NCBI RefSeq assembly: GCF_001590835.1
Contig: NZ_LTAQ01000002.1
Coordinates: 134,497-198,496, forward strand
Reading direction: 5' to 3'
Source of the DNA: Bacillus gaemokensis
Lineage (GTDB): Bacteria > Bacillota > Bacilli > Bacillales > Bacillaceae_G
DNA length: 64,000 bases
In this document: piece by piece, positions 17,418 to 25,633 of the stretch
How positions within the stretch are numbered: the first letter of the stretch is position 1
How the letters are laid out: every line of letters starts with the position of its first letter
Made by a program: the position numbers and the translations under genes
Notes under the pieces: model-generated
What the model saw: the letters and a program-made list of their open reading frames with translations, nothing else
What the model was told of the DNA's origin: nothing
Database searches by the model: none

Positions 17418-18390
17418 AAACTACCTCATGATTCGTTGTTGACTTTTCTTTTGCCTGTTCCCCATAGAATTCCCGTATGATATATAAGGGTCTTCCTTTT
17501 GTTTCATCATAGATCCGCCCAATATATTCACCGATAATCCCTAGCATAAATAGCATAAATCCGTTAAAGATTAGCATAATACTAATCATGGAAGGCCAAC
17601 CTTTCATAGTTGCTTCAGTAAAAAGAGTAAGGTACAGAACATACATAAAGTATAGGAAACCTGATCCAGATAGAAGTAACCCGGAATAAATCGCCAACTT
17701 CAAGGGCTTATAAGAGAAAGAAAGAATTCCATCCAAGCATAGCTTTATCATTCGCTTGAGAGGATATTTGGTTTCACCTGCCAGCCTTTCATCTCGAACA
17801 TATTCAACTGATGTTTGACGGAATCCAACCCAGCTGACTAATCCTCGGACAAACCTATTATTCTCGGTTATCCGTTTCATTTCTTTACACACTTTCCGAT
17901 CCATAAGACGAAAATCTCCCGTATCCACCGGTATATCGATATCTGTAGAAGCGCGAAGCACACGGTAAAACATGCTTGCTGACCACTTTTTAAACCATGT
18001 TTCTCCCTTACGCTTTATTCGTTTTGCATAGACTACTTCGTAGCCTTCTTTCCATTTTTCAATCATTTGCAGAATCAATTCAGGTGGATCCTGTAAATCA
18101 GCATCAATGATAATAACCGCATCCCCTTCCGCGTACTCCATGCCAGCTGTGATTGCAATCTGATGACCAAAGTTTCGGGAAAAATCAATGAGCTTCACTG
18201 CTTTATCGCATCTGGCAAAGTCCTTTATAATATCAGCACATTTGTCCTGGCTTCCATCGTTAATGAACAGTAATTCATAAGTATCATTCGTATCCTTCAT
18301 GACCTTTTTCAGTCTCCGGTAGGTTTCTTCAATAACAGCTTCTTCGTTATACATGGGAATTATAATTGAATAACATATATCGTTTCTCAT
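17410..18390 (-). CDS. GT2 polyprenyl-phosphate glycosyltransferase (GtrB/CsbB/YkcC-like)
   Basis: A 326-residue membrane-anchored glycosyltransferase. The GT-A fold shows SIIIPMYNEE, the DxD-like DADLQDPPELI, and the dolichol-phosphate-mannose-synthase-type signature DTGDFRLMDRKV with RFVRGLVSWVGFRQ. Two C-terminal helices (about 228-250 and 265-290) anchor it, then EYIGRIYDETKGRPLYII. Such enzymes load one sugar from a nucleotide donor onto undecaprenyl phosphate on the inner face. It lies between the GT-C gene (15-base gap) and gtrA (overlap). Donor sugar unknown. Confidence 0.92.
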   Translation of the reverse strand: MRNDICYSIIIPMYNEEAVIEETYRRLKKVMKDTNDTYELLFINDGSQDKCADIIKDFARCDKAVKLIDFSRNFGHQIAITAGMEYAEGDAVIIIDADLQDPPELILQMIEKWKEGYEVVYAKRIKRKGETWFKKWSASMFYRVLRASTDIDIPVDTGDFRLMDRKVCKEMKRITENNRFVRGLVSWVGFRQTSVEYVRDERLAGETKYPLKRMIKLCLDGILSFSYKPLKLAIYSGLLLSGSGFLYFMYVLYLTLFTEATMKGWPSMISIMLIFNGFMLFMLGIIGEYIGRIYDETKGRPLYIIREFYGEQAKEKSTTNHEVVYE

Positions 18391-18405
18391 TCTTGCTCCA
18401 CTCCT

Positions 18406-20730
18406 TTACAACGTTACTTTATACAAAGTATTTGAGCGTCCAGGACCACCCATATTAACGCTTTCCTTGTCACTGTTTTGCGTTGTCTGCCATTCTTCAG
18501 ATGGGATTTTCTCACCATTTCCCTGAATCCACTGTGTCACTTCAGAACTTCTGCTTCGAATTCCTTCACCTGAAATGAGGAAGTATTTCACTTTCCCACT
18601 TGATACCAATTCTTTTAATTCCTCAACGGTATAAACCGGATCAGAACCAGAAAATCCACCCATCGTTATCACGGATTCTCCTTTATCTATAATGTAAGGA
18701 GCTGCAGTTTGATAGCTAGTTGTAGCAAATAAATATTGTTCACCAGTATTATTTTTCTCTAAGTATGACAATGTTTTACTATCTAAACTCGCGCTATCCA
18801 TTCCTCCTTGCTTGTTTCTTGGCATTTCCGAAGGTTGCCCACTAGCCACCCGAGCTTTCATACGATCTTCTGATGGAGTATCAGATTCATCATCACGATC
18901 TCTTTCGGTTGGAATTTCACTGCCGCCAGGTCCTCCTTGTCCATTAAATGTAGGCATCGCTCCTCCTGCAAAGCCACCCATGTTACCTTTACCATCTGCC
19001 GAACCCGGTCCCGCCTGCGGAAGCATACTGTTTCCACCATACGTAATCGGCGTGACAGCCCAATACAGAGGTCCAATAAGCAGCATAAGTAATCCTGCAA
19101 CACTTGCCGCAAGAGACAACTTTACCTTCCTATACTTAAATAGAACAAGTATCAGAGCAAATACTACTCCTGCAGACACTATACCAATAGACCAACCAAC
19201 CCCAATTACATCATCATAAGGATGGATAATATACCATTGGAATCCCGCCGTTCCGAAAACTGCTACCGGCAATAGCCAAGATTTCCAACCAGCATTGCTT
19301 TTGTAATCCTCAAAAAGCTGTGTCCAACCGGAACCAAACAGAGCTGCAGCAGGAGCTGCAAGCATAATCAGATAATAATGATGGAAGAAACCTGCAATAC
19401 TGAAGAATGCCATTGCTGGAATTAACCATACGAGCCAGAAGACTGTTTCTTTATGCTTCAACGTTATATTGTTTCTTCGTAAACCAGCCAATAAGCTAAC
19501 ACTAGCGAGAGCAACAAATGGAAGAAGCCAACTAGCCTGCCCAGACAATTCAGACTGGAACAAACGGAGTAGACCTTTCTCACCAGTTCCAAAATTGCCG
19601 CCTGCTCCGCCACCCGGACCACCATTATTACCTTCAGGCGGTCCGTCTCCTTTACCTACTTGAACTCCTTGACTATCATCATTGCCGTTTGTTGAATTAG
19701 CTCCATTTTCGATGTCATCGTTCGTCTTCGCCTCATTGTTATCTTGAGGCGATTGATATTGGTTATTGACACTAGGCGCTCCTCCATCACCTTCTTTTCC
19801 TGTTTGAACTCCTTGGCTACCATCATCACTATTTGTCGAGTCAACTCCATTTTCAGTGCCATCGTTCGTCATTACCCCATTGTTATCTTGAGGTGGTTGC
19901 TGTTGATCATTTGCACTGGGCGCTCTCCCGCTACCTCCTTGATTTCCCGTAAGACGCGAAAGTCCATTGTAACCAAAAGCTAACTCTAGAACCGAATTCG
20001 TCTCACTGCTACCGACATACGGGCGCTTATCTTCAGGAATAGCATCCACAATAACTGCCCATGAAAGAGAAATAGTAAGCATGATAGCTGTTGCTCCAGA
20101 GAGTAAACCAATCTTTTTCTTCCAATTTACTTTCGCAGCCCAAACATAGAAGACATAAAAAGCCGGAAGTACCATATAGGCCTGTAACATCTTCATATTG
20201 AAAGCCAAGCCTATTACCGCAAAAGCACCAAGGAGACTCCAGACGCTACTACGCTTCACGCTTCTAAATAATAGCCAAGTAGCTAGCAAAAGAGTAAATA
20301 CGAGCATACTATCAATATTATTTGTTCGGCTCACTGCCGCTGCAATTGGCGTACATGCAAAAGCTAAAGCCCCAAGTCTTGCAGCTGCTAAGCCGAAAGA
20401 TGGTTTTACCAAAAAATAAATGAGCAGTACTGACCCCACCCCAGCCAATGCCTGCGGAAGAATCACACTCCAACCGTGCAAACCAAAGATATAAGCACTT
20501 ATTGTTTGTATCCAAAATGTAACAGGTGGTTTATCCACTGTTACAGATCCCGCTGAATCGAGAGAACCGAAAAAGAAATTATGGAGGTTTTGCAACATAC
20601 TTGCTACTGTAGTGGTGTAATAAGTATTTGCATACTGATCGGTCCAAATGTTATATCCATTTAAAAAAGCTGCCAATAAGACTATTAATATTAAAGGCAC
20701 ATCTAATCGGTTTTTTAACCTTGAAAACAT
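18406..20730 (-). CDS. Large GT-C (PMT_2/YkcB-like) membrane glycosyltransferase
   Basis: A 774-residue multi-pass protein of the PMT_2/ArnT superfamily, expected to transfer the lipid-linked sugar to a surface acceptor outside the cell. An early acidic residue (WTDQYANTYY, ~30-38), DKPPVTFW (~66-73) and SRTNNIDSML (~134-142) match the catalytic N-terminal region. An unusual extracellular insert (~265-385) is rich in Asn, Asp, Gly and Ser. It contains two imperfect 48-residue repeats (each with APSxNxQ, PQDNN, SQGVQ) and a Gly-Pro tail; a second Gly-rich stretch lies near 580-640. The C-terminal soluble domain (from ~665) holds YLFATTSYQTAAPYI and MGGFSGSDP. Start follows AAGGAG. First gene of the operon, divergent from the two-component system. 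Confidence 0.9.
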   Translation of the reverse strand: MFSRLKNRLDVPLILIVLLAAFLNGYNIWTDQYANTYYTTTVASMLQNLHNFFFGSLDSAGSVTVDKPPVTFWIQTISAYIFGLHGWSVILPQALAGVGSVLLIYFLVKPSFGLAAARLGALAFACTPIAAAVSRTNNIDSMLVFTLLLATWLLFRSVKRSSVWSLLGAFAVIGLAFNMKMLQAYMVLPAFYVFYVWAAKVNWKKKIGLLSGATAIMLTISLSWAVIVDAIPEDKRPYVGSSETNSVLELAFGYNGLSRLTGNQGGSGRAPSANDQQQPPQDNNGVMTNDGTENGVDSTNSDDGSQGVQTGKEGDGGAPSVNNQYQSPQDNNEAKTNDDIENGANSTNGNDDSQGVQVGKGDGPPEGNNGGPGGGAGGNFGTGEKGLLRLFQSELSGQASWLLPFVALASVSLLAGLRRNNITLKHKETVFWLVWLIPAMAFFSIAGFFHHYYLIMLAAPAAALFGSGWTQLFEDYKSNAGWKSWLLPVAVFGTAGFQWYIIHPYDDVIGVGWSIGIVSAGVVFALILVLFKYRKVKLSLAASVAGLLMLLIGPLYWAVTPITYGGNSMLPQAGPGSADGKGNMGGFAGGAMPTFNGQGGPGGSEIPTERDRDDESDTPSEDRMKARVASGQPSEMPRNKQGGMDSASLDSKTLSYLEKNNTGEQYLFATTSYQTAAPYIIDKGESVITMGGFSGSDPVYTVEELKELVSSGKVKYFLISGEGIRSRSSEVTQWIQGNGEKIPSEEWQTTQNSDKESVNMGGPGRSNTLYKVTL
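19642..19926 (-). repeat. Intragenic tandem repeat (2 x ~144 bp)
   Basis: Encodes residues about 269-363 of the GT-C protein as two successive 48-residue units sharing APS.N.Q, PQDNN, TND, ENG, STN and SQGVQ. The repeat is in frame and lies in the predicted extracellular low-complexity insert, so copy number could vary without breaking the gene. Confidence 0.7.
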
Positions 20731-20793
20731 GATATTACAACTCCTTAATCATTTTATATTTTGAACTAGGCCATGACTGTATTATCATCCTTC

Positions 20794-20825
20794 AAGCTGA
20801 AATGAACTTGAATATAAGCTGAAAG
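20794..20825 (-). promoter_or_regulatory. Triple 11-bp-period direct repeat before the glycosylation operon
   Basis: On the minus strand TTTCAGC, ATTCAAG and TTTCAGC start exactly 11 bases apart. Direct repeats with one-turn spacing are typical binding sites of OmpR/PhoB-type regulators. They lie about 65-95 bases before the GT-C start and mirror the set in front of the regulator gene. Confidence 0.6.
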
Positions 20826-20894
20826 TTTACTGAATGCGTAAAATACCTTTACATTAAGGATTAAATAAGAAGAAATGAAAAAATTTCACCACTA

Positions 20895-20923
20895 GTTCAG
20901 ACTGCTTTCAGCAAATTTTCAGC
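20895..20923 (+). promoter_or_regulatory. Triple 11-bp-period direct repeat before the response regulator
   Basis: GTTCAGA, TTTCAGC and TTTCAGC are spaced exactly 11 bases apart and lie just upstream of possible -10 sequences (GATAAT 20933, TAATAA 20941). This suggests autoregulation by the encoded OmpR-type protein. Confidence 0.6.
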
Positions 20924-20971
20924 ATAATCGTAGATAATAGTAATAATTACAGTACAGGAGGTATTAAAAAG

Positions 20972-21658
20972 GTGAGTTCTCTTAAAGGAATTAAAATATT
21001 GTTGGTGGACGACGAACCACACATTTTACAATTTTTAGAGATAGGATTGATGAACGAAGGATATGAGGTAAAAAAAGCTGCTGATGGAATAAGCGCTATT
21101 AACTTGGCACAAGAATTCCAGCCACATGTAGCAATTTTAGATGTAATGATGCCTGGCATCGACGGATTTGAAGTGTGCCGTATGATTAAAAAAAGTGGCT
21201 CTCACACTTCTGTGATCATGCTCACCGCAAAAGATGAAGTGGATGATCGAGTTAAGGGCCTAACGTTAGGAGCAGATGACTATGTCATAAAGCCATTCAG
21301 TTTCGATGAATTACTTGCTCGTATCCATGCTCGTCTTCGCAATCAATTTCCGAATCTATTCGGAGAGGTAATTTACGGTCCATTTAAAGTGGATGATCGT
21401 AGGAAAGAATTACTATTTAACGGTAAAGTTTTAGAACTTTCCCCAACGGAATATGAGCTTCTTAAATATATTGTAATCAACCATGGAATTGTATTGAGCA
21501 AAGGAATGATACTTGATAAGGTATGGGGCTATGATTTTCAAGGAGACGAAAATATTGTGGAAGTATACATCCGCTCACTCCGAGAGAAATTAAAAGATAA
21601 GGAACATCGACTCATTCGTACTATTAGGGGAGCGGGTTACCGTGTGGATCTTCCATGA
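20972..21658 (+). CDS. OmpR-family response regulator
   Basis: A 228-residue two-component regulator. The receiver domain (7-120) has the acidic pair Asp13/Asp14, phospho-acceptor Asp57 (AILDVMMPG), Thr85 (MLTAKD) and Lys107 (VIKPFS). The winged-helix domain (130-228) has ELSPTEYELLKYI and IVEVYIRSLREKL..KEHRLIRTIRGAGYRV. Translation starts at GTG behind AGGAGGT. The sensor kinase gene overlaps by 4 bases. Divergent from the glycosylation operon, and both sides carry the same 11-bp-period sites, so it probably controls that operon and itself. The arrangement recalls B. subtilis ykoGH near sugar-transfer genes (recalled, not proven orthologous). Confidence 0.93.
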   Translation: MSSLKGIKILLVDDEPHILQFLEIGLMNEGYEVKKAADGISAINLAQEFQPHVAILDVMMPGIDGFEVCRMIKKSGSHTSVIMLTAKDEVDDRVKGLTLGADDYVIKPFSFDELLARIHARLRNQFPNLFGEVIYGPFKVDDRRKELLFNGKVLELSPTEYELLKYIVINHGIVLSKGMILDKVWGYDFQGDENIVEVYIRSLREKLKDKEHRLIRTIRGAGYRVDLP

Positions 21659-23157
21659 TTACGCCCATTATTTCTTTTATTAAAAGAGTGTTTTTGCCCC
21701 ACTCTCTGCGTCGTCAACTTTTAACGCGAACACTATTTATTTTATCTCTTATTCTTCTTAGTATTGGTCTTTTACAATATTGGGTGATGAAAGACTTTCT
21801 ATATAACAACGAAGCTGAAACATTAAGAGCAAAGATGATGTCTTTACCGCCAGAAATAGATTTACTTCCCTTTGATTCACAAAATAAAGTAGAAAACCAT
21901 CCTGAACCTAACCGACCAAAATTCTTGTTTTCACAAGATATTTCACTCGCAGTTATCGGGAAAAATGGTAGTTATGAAGATCTAGCAAGGAGCACTGGAA
22001 TGTCCTCTCCAAAGCTGCCAAACGAAGATTATGCAAAAATATTAGAACAATTCTCAAATCACAAGCAAATCAAATATAGAGTAGTACGTAATAAGGAAGG
22101 AACAGAACAGTTAATAGTGTTCAGACCAATTAGAGGTACTCCTGCTGATCCAGATGGCAATTCAAATAAAGTTCCTTATTCGATTCTTCAAATAGGGACC
22201 GACACTGGCCCTTTACATGATGTTCTATTTCAGCAGCTACTCACGTTTATTGTCCTCTCGGGGCTTGCCCTAATTGCCGGCTTAGTACTATATTTACCAG
22301 TTCTGAAAAAAACACTTGTACCCCTTTCTAACATTGTGAACGCAGTGAAGAATACAAATGCAGGTAATCTTGCTGAGCGTTTGCCTACACACCAAGGGCA
22401 AGAGGAAATTGATCGTTTATCAGAAACGTATAACGGTATGCTGGAACGATTGGAGGCATCCTTTGAGTATGAAAGGGAAACAAAAGAACAAATGAGGCGT
22501 TTTATCGCCGACGCTTCTCATGAACTAAGAACACCACTTACATCAATTCATGGTTTCTTAGAAGTGTTATTACGAGGTGCAGCAGATCGTCCTGAACAGC
22601 TCTATAATGCTTTAAATAGTATGCATGGCGAATCGAAGCGCATTATCAAGCTAGTAGAAGATTTATTATTTCTTGCAAAAATGGACCGCGAACCCGGACT
22701 ACATTTATCGGAAACCAATATTACTAAACTTATTCGACAGATGGAGCCGCAATTAAGCGTTTTGGGAGGAAACCGAAAGATAGCATACGATCTAACAGAA
22801 GGTATAAAAGGGGATTATGACACCGATAAAATCAAGCAAGTGATCTTAAACTTATTTCACAATGCAGTTCAACATACTGACCCTGTTAGGGGAAAAATAA
22901 CAATCTCTTTAATGGCCGAGAACAATCAAGTAGAATTTTCAGTTCAGGATAATGGTTCCGGTATAGAAACAGAGAATCTCCCCTATGTATTTAACCGTTT
23001 TTATCGAATAGATAGTTCTCGAGCAAGGCAGTACGGTGGAGCTGGTCTAGGCCTCTCTATTACCCAAACCATTGTTCATGCACATGGTGGAATGGTATCC
23101 GTAAAGAGTAAAGTTGGGGAAGGGACTACATTTTTTGTTTACCTCCCGCTAACATAA
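21655..23157 (+). CDS. Membrane sensor histidine kinase
   Basis: A 500-residue kinase with two membrane helices (about 25-45 and 193-215) enclosing a ~145-residue extracellular sensor domain. A HAMP linker (~215-268) leads to the dimerisation helix with phospho-acceptor His289 (ADASHELRTPLTS), then the ATP-binding lid with NLFHNAVQH, DNGSGIE, FYRIDSSRARQYGGAGLGLSI and GEGTTF. It partners the regulator it overlaps by ATGA. The stimulus is unknown; an envelope signal would fit its genetic link to surface glycosylation. Confidence 0.93.
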   Translation: MITPIISFIKRVFLPHSLRRQLLTRTLFILSLILLSIGLLQYWVMKDFLYNNEAETLRAKMMSLPPEIDLLPFDSQNKVENHPEPNRPKFLFSQDISLAVIGKNGSYEDLARSTGMSSPKLPNEDYAKILEQFSNHKQIKYRVVRNKEGTEQLIVFRPIRGTPADPDGNSNKVPYSILQIGTDTGPLHDVLFQQLLTFIVLSGLALIAGLVLYLPVLKKTLVPLSNIVNAVKNTNAGNLAERLPTHQGQEEIDRLSETYNGMLERLEASFEYERETKEQMRRFIADASHELRTPLTSIHGFLEVLLRGAADRPEQLYNALNSMHGESKRIIKLVEDLLFLAKMDREPGLHLSETNITKLIRQMEPQLSVLGGNRKIAYDLTEGIKGDYDTDKIKQVILNLFHNAVQHTDPVRGKITISLMAENNQVEFSVQDNGSGIETENLPYVFNRFYRIDSSRARQYGGAGLGLSITQTIVHAHGGMVSVKSKVGEGTTFFVYLPLT

Positions 23158-23201
23158 TATATCATCCCCCCTCTTTGAATGTTATATTTCAGTCTGTTAT
23201 T

Positions 23202-23236
23202 AGAAAAAGGAGAGCACCACGGCTCTCTCCTTTTTC
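23202..23236 (+). terminator. Terminator of the two-component operon
   Basis: AGAAAAAGGAGAG and CTCTCTCCTTTTTCT arms around a short loop, 45 bases after the kinase stop. Confidence 0.8.
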
Positions 23237-23492
23237 TTAAACTTATCTTGACTCTTATGAAGAATAAACTTTTCATATTACTTGTACTTCTATTAATTAA
23301 GAACTTTCCATTGAATTGAATCAACTCACTATGAAATGTCATGCAAAATATCCCTTTCTTTTGCATTACTTTAACATATAAAATTCTTTATATAAAGAGA
23401 CAGAAAAACCAAAAACATTTGACATTTATTTCGACCCAACATACAATAAAAATAAATATTACGAACCTCGAAATATACAGGAGTGGAAATAC

Positions 23493-23975
23493 TTGTTGCA
23501 ATATGAACATTTTTTAGACTTACTGCTAGATAACGCCAAGAAGCTTTTCTATCCAGAAGAATGGGTAAGCCTCGATTTATCACTTTCTAAAACTGAAGTA
23601 TTCTGTCTGTTATGGATGGAGCGAAACACAGATATTACGATGACGAAAATCACCGAACTTCTCGATATTCCAATGAGCACAGCGACAGGTGTCGTTAATC
23701 GTCTTGTGAAAAAGGGCTATATCGAGCGCTATCGTAACGAGAGTGATCGACGTATTGTATTAATTCGCTTAACAGAAACAGGAATACTGCTTGTTCAAGA
23801 AGTGAAACAAAATGCTGCTCATTACTTTAGCCTTGTGACGGAAGCATTATCAGAAGAAGAGAAAGCATTTTTACTGCAAATCTTCCAAAAGATTATGAAC
23901 CATATCGCTACGTCACAACAAAAACCTGAAGAAAAGCTTGCTACACCTAAGATGAAAAACATCCCGATTGAATAA
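23493..23975 (+). CDS. MarR-family transcriptional regulator
   Basis: A 160-residue winged-helix regulator. The DNA-binding core reads TEVFCLLWMERN...MTKITELLDIPMSTATGVVNRLVKKGYIER, followed by the wing NESDRRIVLIRLTETG. A helical dimerisation tail and a basic end follow. Translation starts at TTG behind AGGAGTGG. It lies 77 bases before the ArsA-like ATPase gene with a terminator-like hairpin between. It may regulate that gene, but no operator was identified and the ligand is unknown. Confidence 0.88.
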   Translation: MLQYEHFLDLLLDNAKKLFYPEEWVSLDLSLSKTEVFCLLWMERNTDITMTKITELLDIPMSTATGVVNRLVKKGYIERYRNESDRRIVLIRLTETGILLVQEVKQNAAHYFSLVTEALSEEEKAFLLQIFQKIMNHIATSQQKPEEKLATPKMKNIPIE

Positions 23976-23998
23976 AACCCTTTATGGGTTTTTATTCA
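23969..23998 (+). terminator. Terminator-like hairpin after marR
   Basis: GAATAAAACCC TTTAT GGGTTTTTATTC overlaps the regulator's stop codon. Confidence 0.65.
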
Positions 23999-24052
23999 AA
24001 ACATTATTTCGTCACTCGTAATATTCGGCAACCGAAACAAAGGAGGATATAA

Positions 24053-25234
24053 ATGATGAGAATTATTTTGTATACAGGTAAAGGCGGCGTAGGTAAAACT
24101 AGTATTTCAGCAGCAACGGCACTTCAAAGTGCAAAACAAGGGTTAAAAACATTAGTCATGAGCACAGATCCAGCTCATAGCTTAGGGGATTCACTCGGCA
24201 TAAAACTATCTTCTGAACCACAAGAAATCCGCGGAAATTTATGGGCCCAAGAAATCAATACAATTTATGAAATGGAAAAAGGTTGGGACAAATTACAAAA
24301 ATATATTACATTACTGTTCACATCAAAAGCAGCTGACGATATTACAACAGAGGAATTAACAATGTTTCCTGGTATGGAAGACTTAATTAGTTTACTCCGT
24401 GTACTCGATTACTATAAACAAAACACATATGACGTCATTATCATTGACTGTGCACCAACAGGAGAAACACTTGCCATGTTAAGTTTCCCTGATATGCTCG
24501 GCTGGTGGATGGAGAAACTATTTCCTATTAAAAGAAAGATTTTGAAAGTTGTCCGTCCTGTTGCACAACCACTGCTAGGTGTTCCACTTCCTACTGATGA
24601 TATTATGAATGAATTAACAAACACACTTGAACAACTAGGAGAAATGCGTGATATTTTATCAAACCGTGAAGTAACAAGTATTCGCGTTGTTGTAAATCCA
24701 GAAAAAATGGTCATTAAAGAAGCACAGCGCAGTTTTACCTATTTAAATTTATACGATTATAACGTGGATGCCATCATGATTAATCGTGTCATTCCTGATA
24801 CTGTCACAGATTCTTACTTTCAAGCATGGAAAGATGCGCAAAAAAAATATAAAACACTCATCCAAGATAGCTTTCAACCACTCCCTATTTATGAAGCTCC
24901 AATGTTTGAACAAGAAGTAGTCGGTTTACCGATGTTAGAGCGTGTAGGAAATGCTTTATTTAAAGACGATCTAGAACCAACTGCAGTAAAATTTAACGGT
25001 CGTACACAATATGTAACAAAAGATGGCGATGAATATATTTTTGTTCTCTCTATTCCGTTCTCTGATAAAAAAGAGTTATCTCTAAACCAAAAAGGTGATG
25101 AACTTATCATTCGTGCTGGTTCTGTCAAACGGAACATTACGTTACCTAAAACGTTAATGCATTTATCCATTCGGGGGGCAAAATTTGAAGGAGATGTGCT
25201 AAATATTCGATTTGGAGGTGTTGTTCATGCGTGA
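24053..25234 (+). CDS. ArsA/Get3-type ATPase with C-terminal HSP20-like domain
   Basis: A 393-residue P-loop ATPase of the anion-transporting (ArsA/Get3) family. Deviant Walker A GKGGVGKT (~9-16), switch motif STDPAHSLGDSLG (~39-51), DVIIIDCAPTGETL (~130) and NRVIPD (~245) are present. The last ~65 residues (FVLSIPFSDKKELSL ... GDELIIRAGSVKRNITLP) form the small beta-rich ArsA-HSP20 domain found in many bacterial homologues. No arsenic genes (arsB, arsC, arsR) are nearby, so arsenite export is unlikely. A chaperone-like or membrane-protein targeting role is possible but unproven. Start follows AGGAGG. Confidence 0.88.
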   Translation: MMRIILYTGKGGVGKTSISAATALQSAKQGLKTLVMSTDPAHSLGDSLGIKLSSEPQEIRGNLWAQEINTIYEMEKGWDKLQKYITLLFTSKAADDITTEELTMFPGMEDLISLLRVLDYYKQNTYDVIIIDCAPTGETLAMLSFPDMLGWWMEKLFPIKRKILKVVRPVAQPLLGVPLPTDDIMNELTNTLEQLGEMRDILSNREVTSIRVVVNPEKMVIKEAQRSFTYLNLYDYNVDAIMINRVIPDTVTDSYFQAWKDAQKKYKTLIQDSFQPLPIYEAPMFEQEVVGLPMLERVGNALFKDDLEPTAVKFNGRTQYVTKDGDEYIFVLSIPFSDKKELSLNQKGDELIIRAGSVKRNITLPKTLMHLSIRGAKFEGDVLNIRFGGVVHA

Positions 25235-25421
25235 AGATTTGCTAAGAACAGTCATTCAAACAAAATTAAAGGTCGGGATGTATATCATCAATGAACTACC
25301 TACTCCTATGAGGCAGCAAGCTAAAAAGATGATTCATATTTTGCAAGAAGAGCTTTCCGCTTTTATACAAGAAGAAAAACAGCCTACAGAAGTTACCTTA
25401 AAAAGCATTACGATTGAATAA
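25227..25421 (+). CDS. Small helical protein partnered with ArsA-like ATPase
   Basis: A 64-residue protein starting MREDLLRTVIQTKLKVG, predicted mostly helical, with a charged centre (MRQQAKKMIHILQEEL). ATG 25227 sits behind GGAGGTG inside the end of the ATPase gene (8-base overlap), so translation is coupled and the two proteins are probably made in step. I do not recognise a family. It may be a partner or client-binding subunit of the ATPase. It ends 48 bases before a terminator that closes the unit. Confidence 0.75.
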   Translation: MREDLLRTVIQTKLKVGMYIINELPTPMRQQAKKMIHILQEELSAFIQEEKQPTEVTLKSITIE

Positions 25422-25468
25422 CTATAACAATACAATGATTTGAATTCTCTATGTTTCTTAACCAAATA

Positions 25469-25496
25469 AAAAGACCAGGAAACTCCTGGTCTTTTA
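25469..25496 (+). terminator. Terminator of the ArsA-like operon
   Basis: AAAGACCAGGA AAC TCCTGGTCTTT followed by TACTCT. Confidence 0.8.
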
Positions 25497-25502
25497 CTCT
25501 AC

Positions 25503-25616
25503 CTAACAGACATTGAATTTTTATTATACAGAATTGGAAGGTACAAAATTAGGGTATCGTCTGTTAGGTATGATATATGTTGAACGAGCTAACAGCGGAG
25601 GGGTTCCTACTGTTAG
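25503..25616. repeat. Four CTAACAG/CTGTTAG boxes forming two potential hairpins
   Basis: CTAACAG at 25503 and 25589, and its complement CTGTTAG at 25561 and 25610. The outer pair extends to 11 bases (ACCTAACAGAC / GTCTGTTAGGT) and the second pair closes a 14-base loop just beyond metQ. Could form the 3' end of the met transcript or be a decayed element. No U-tract is seen. Confidence 0.5.
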
Positions 25617-25633
25617 TTCATTAAACCCAATTG

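Noticed and set aside
18812-19219. 135-codon plus-strand frame inside the GT-C gene
   Set aside because: Antisense to the Gly/Pro-rich region, whose codon bias opens the opposite strand. No start signal.
24053-25234. Arsenite efflux ATPase
   Set aside because: The family match is clear but there are no arsB, arsC or arsR genes, and the HSP20-like tail fits the other bacterial ArsA/Get3 group better.
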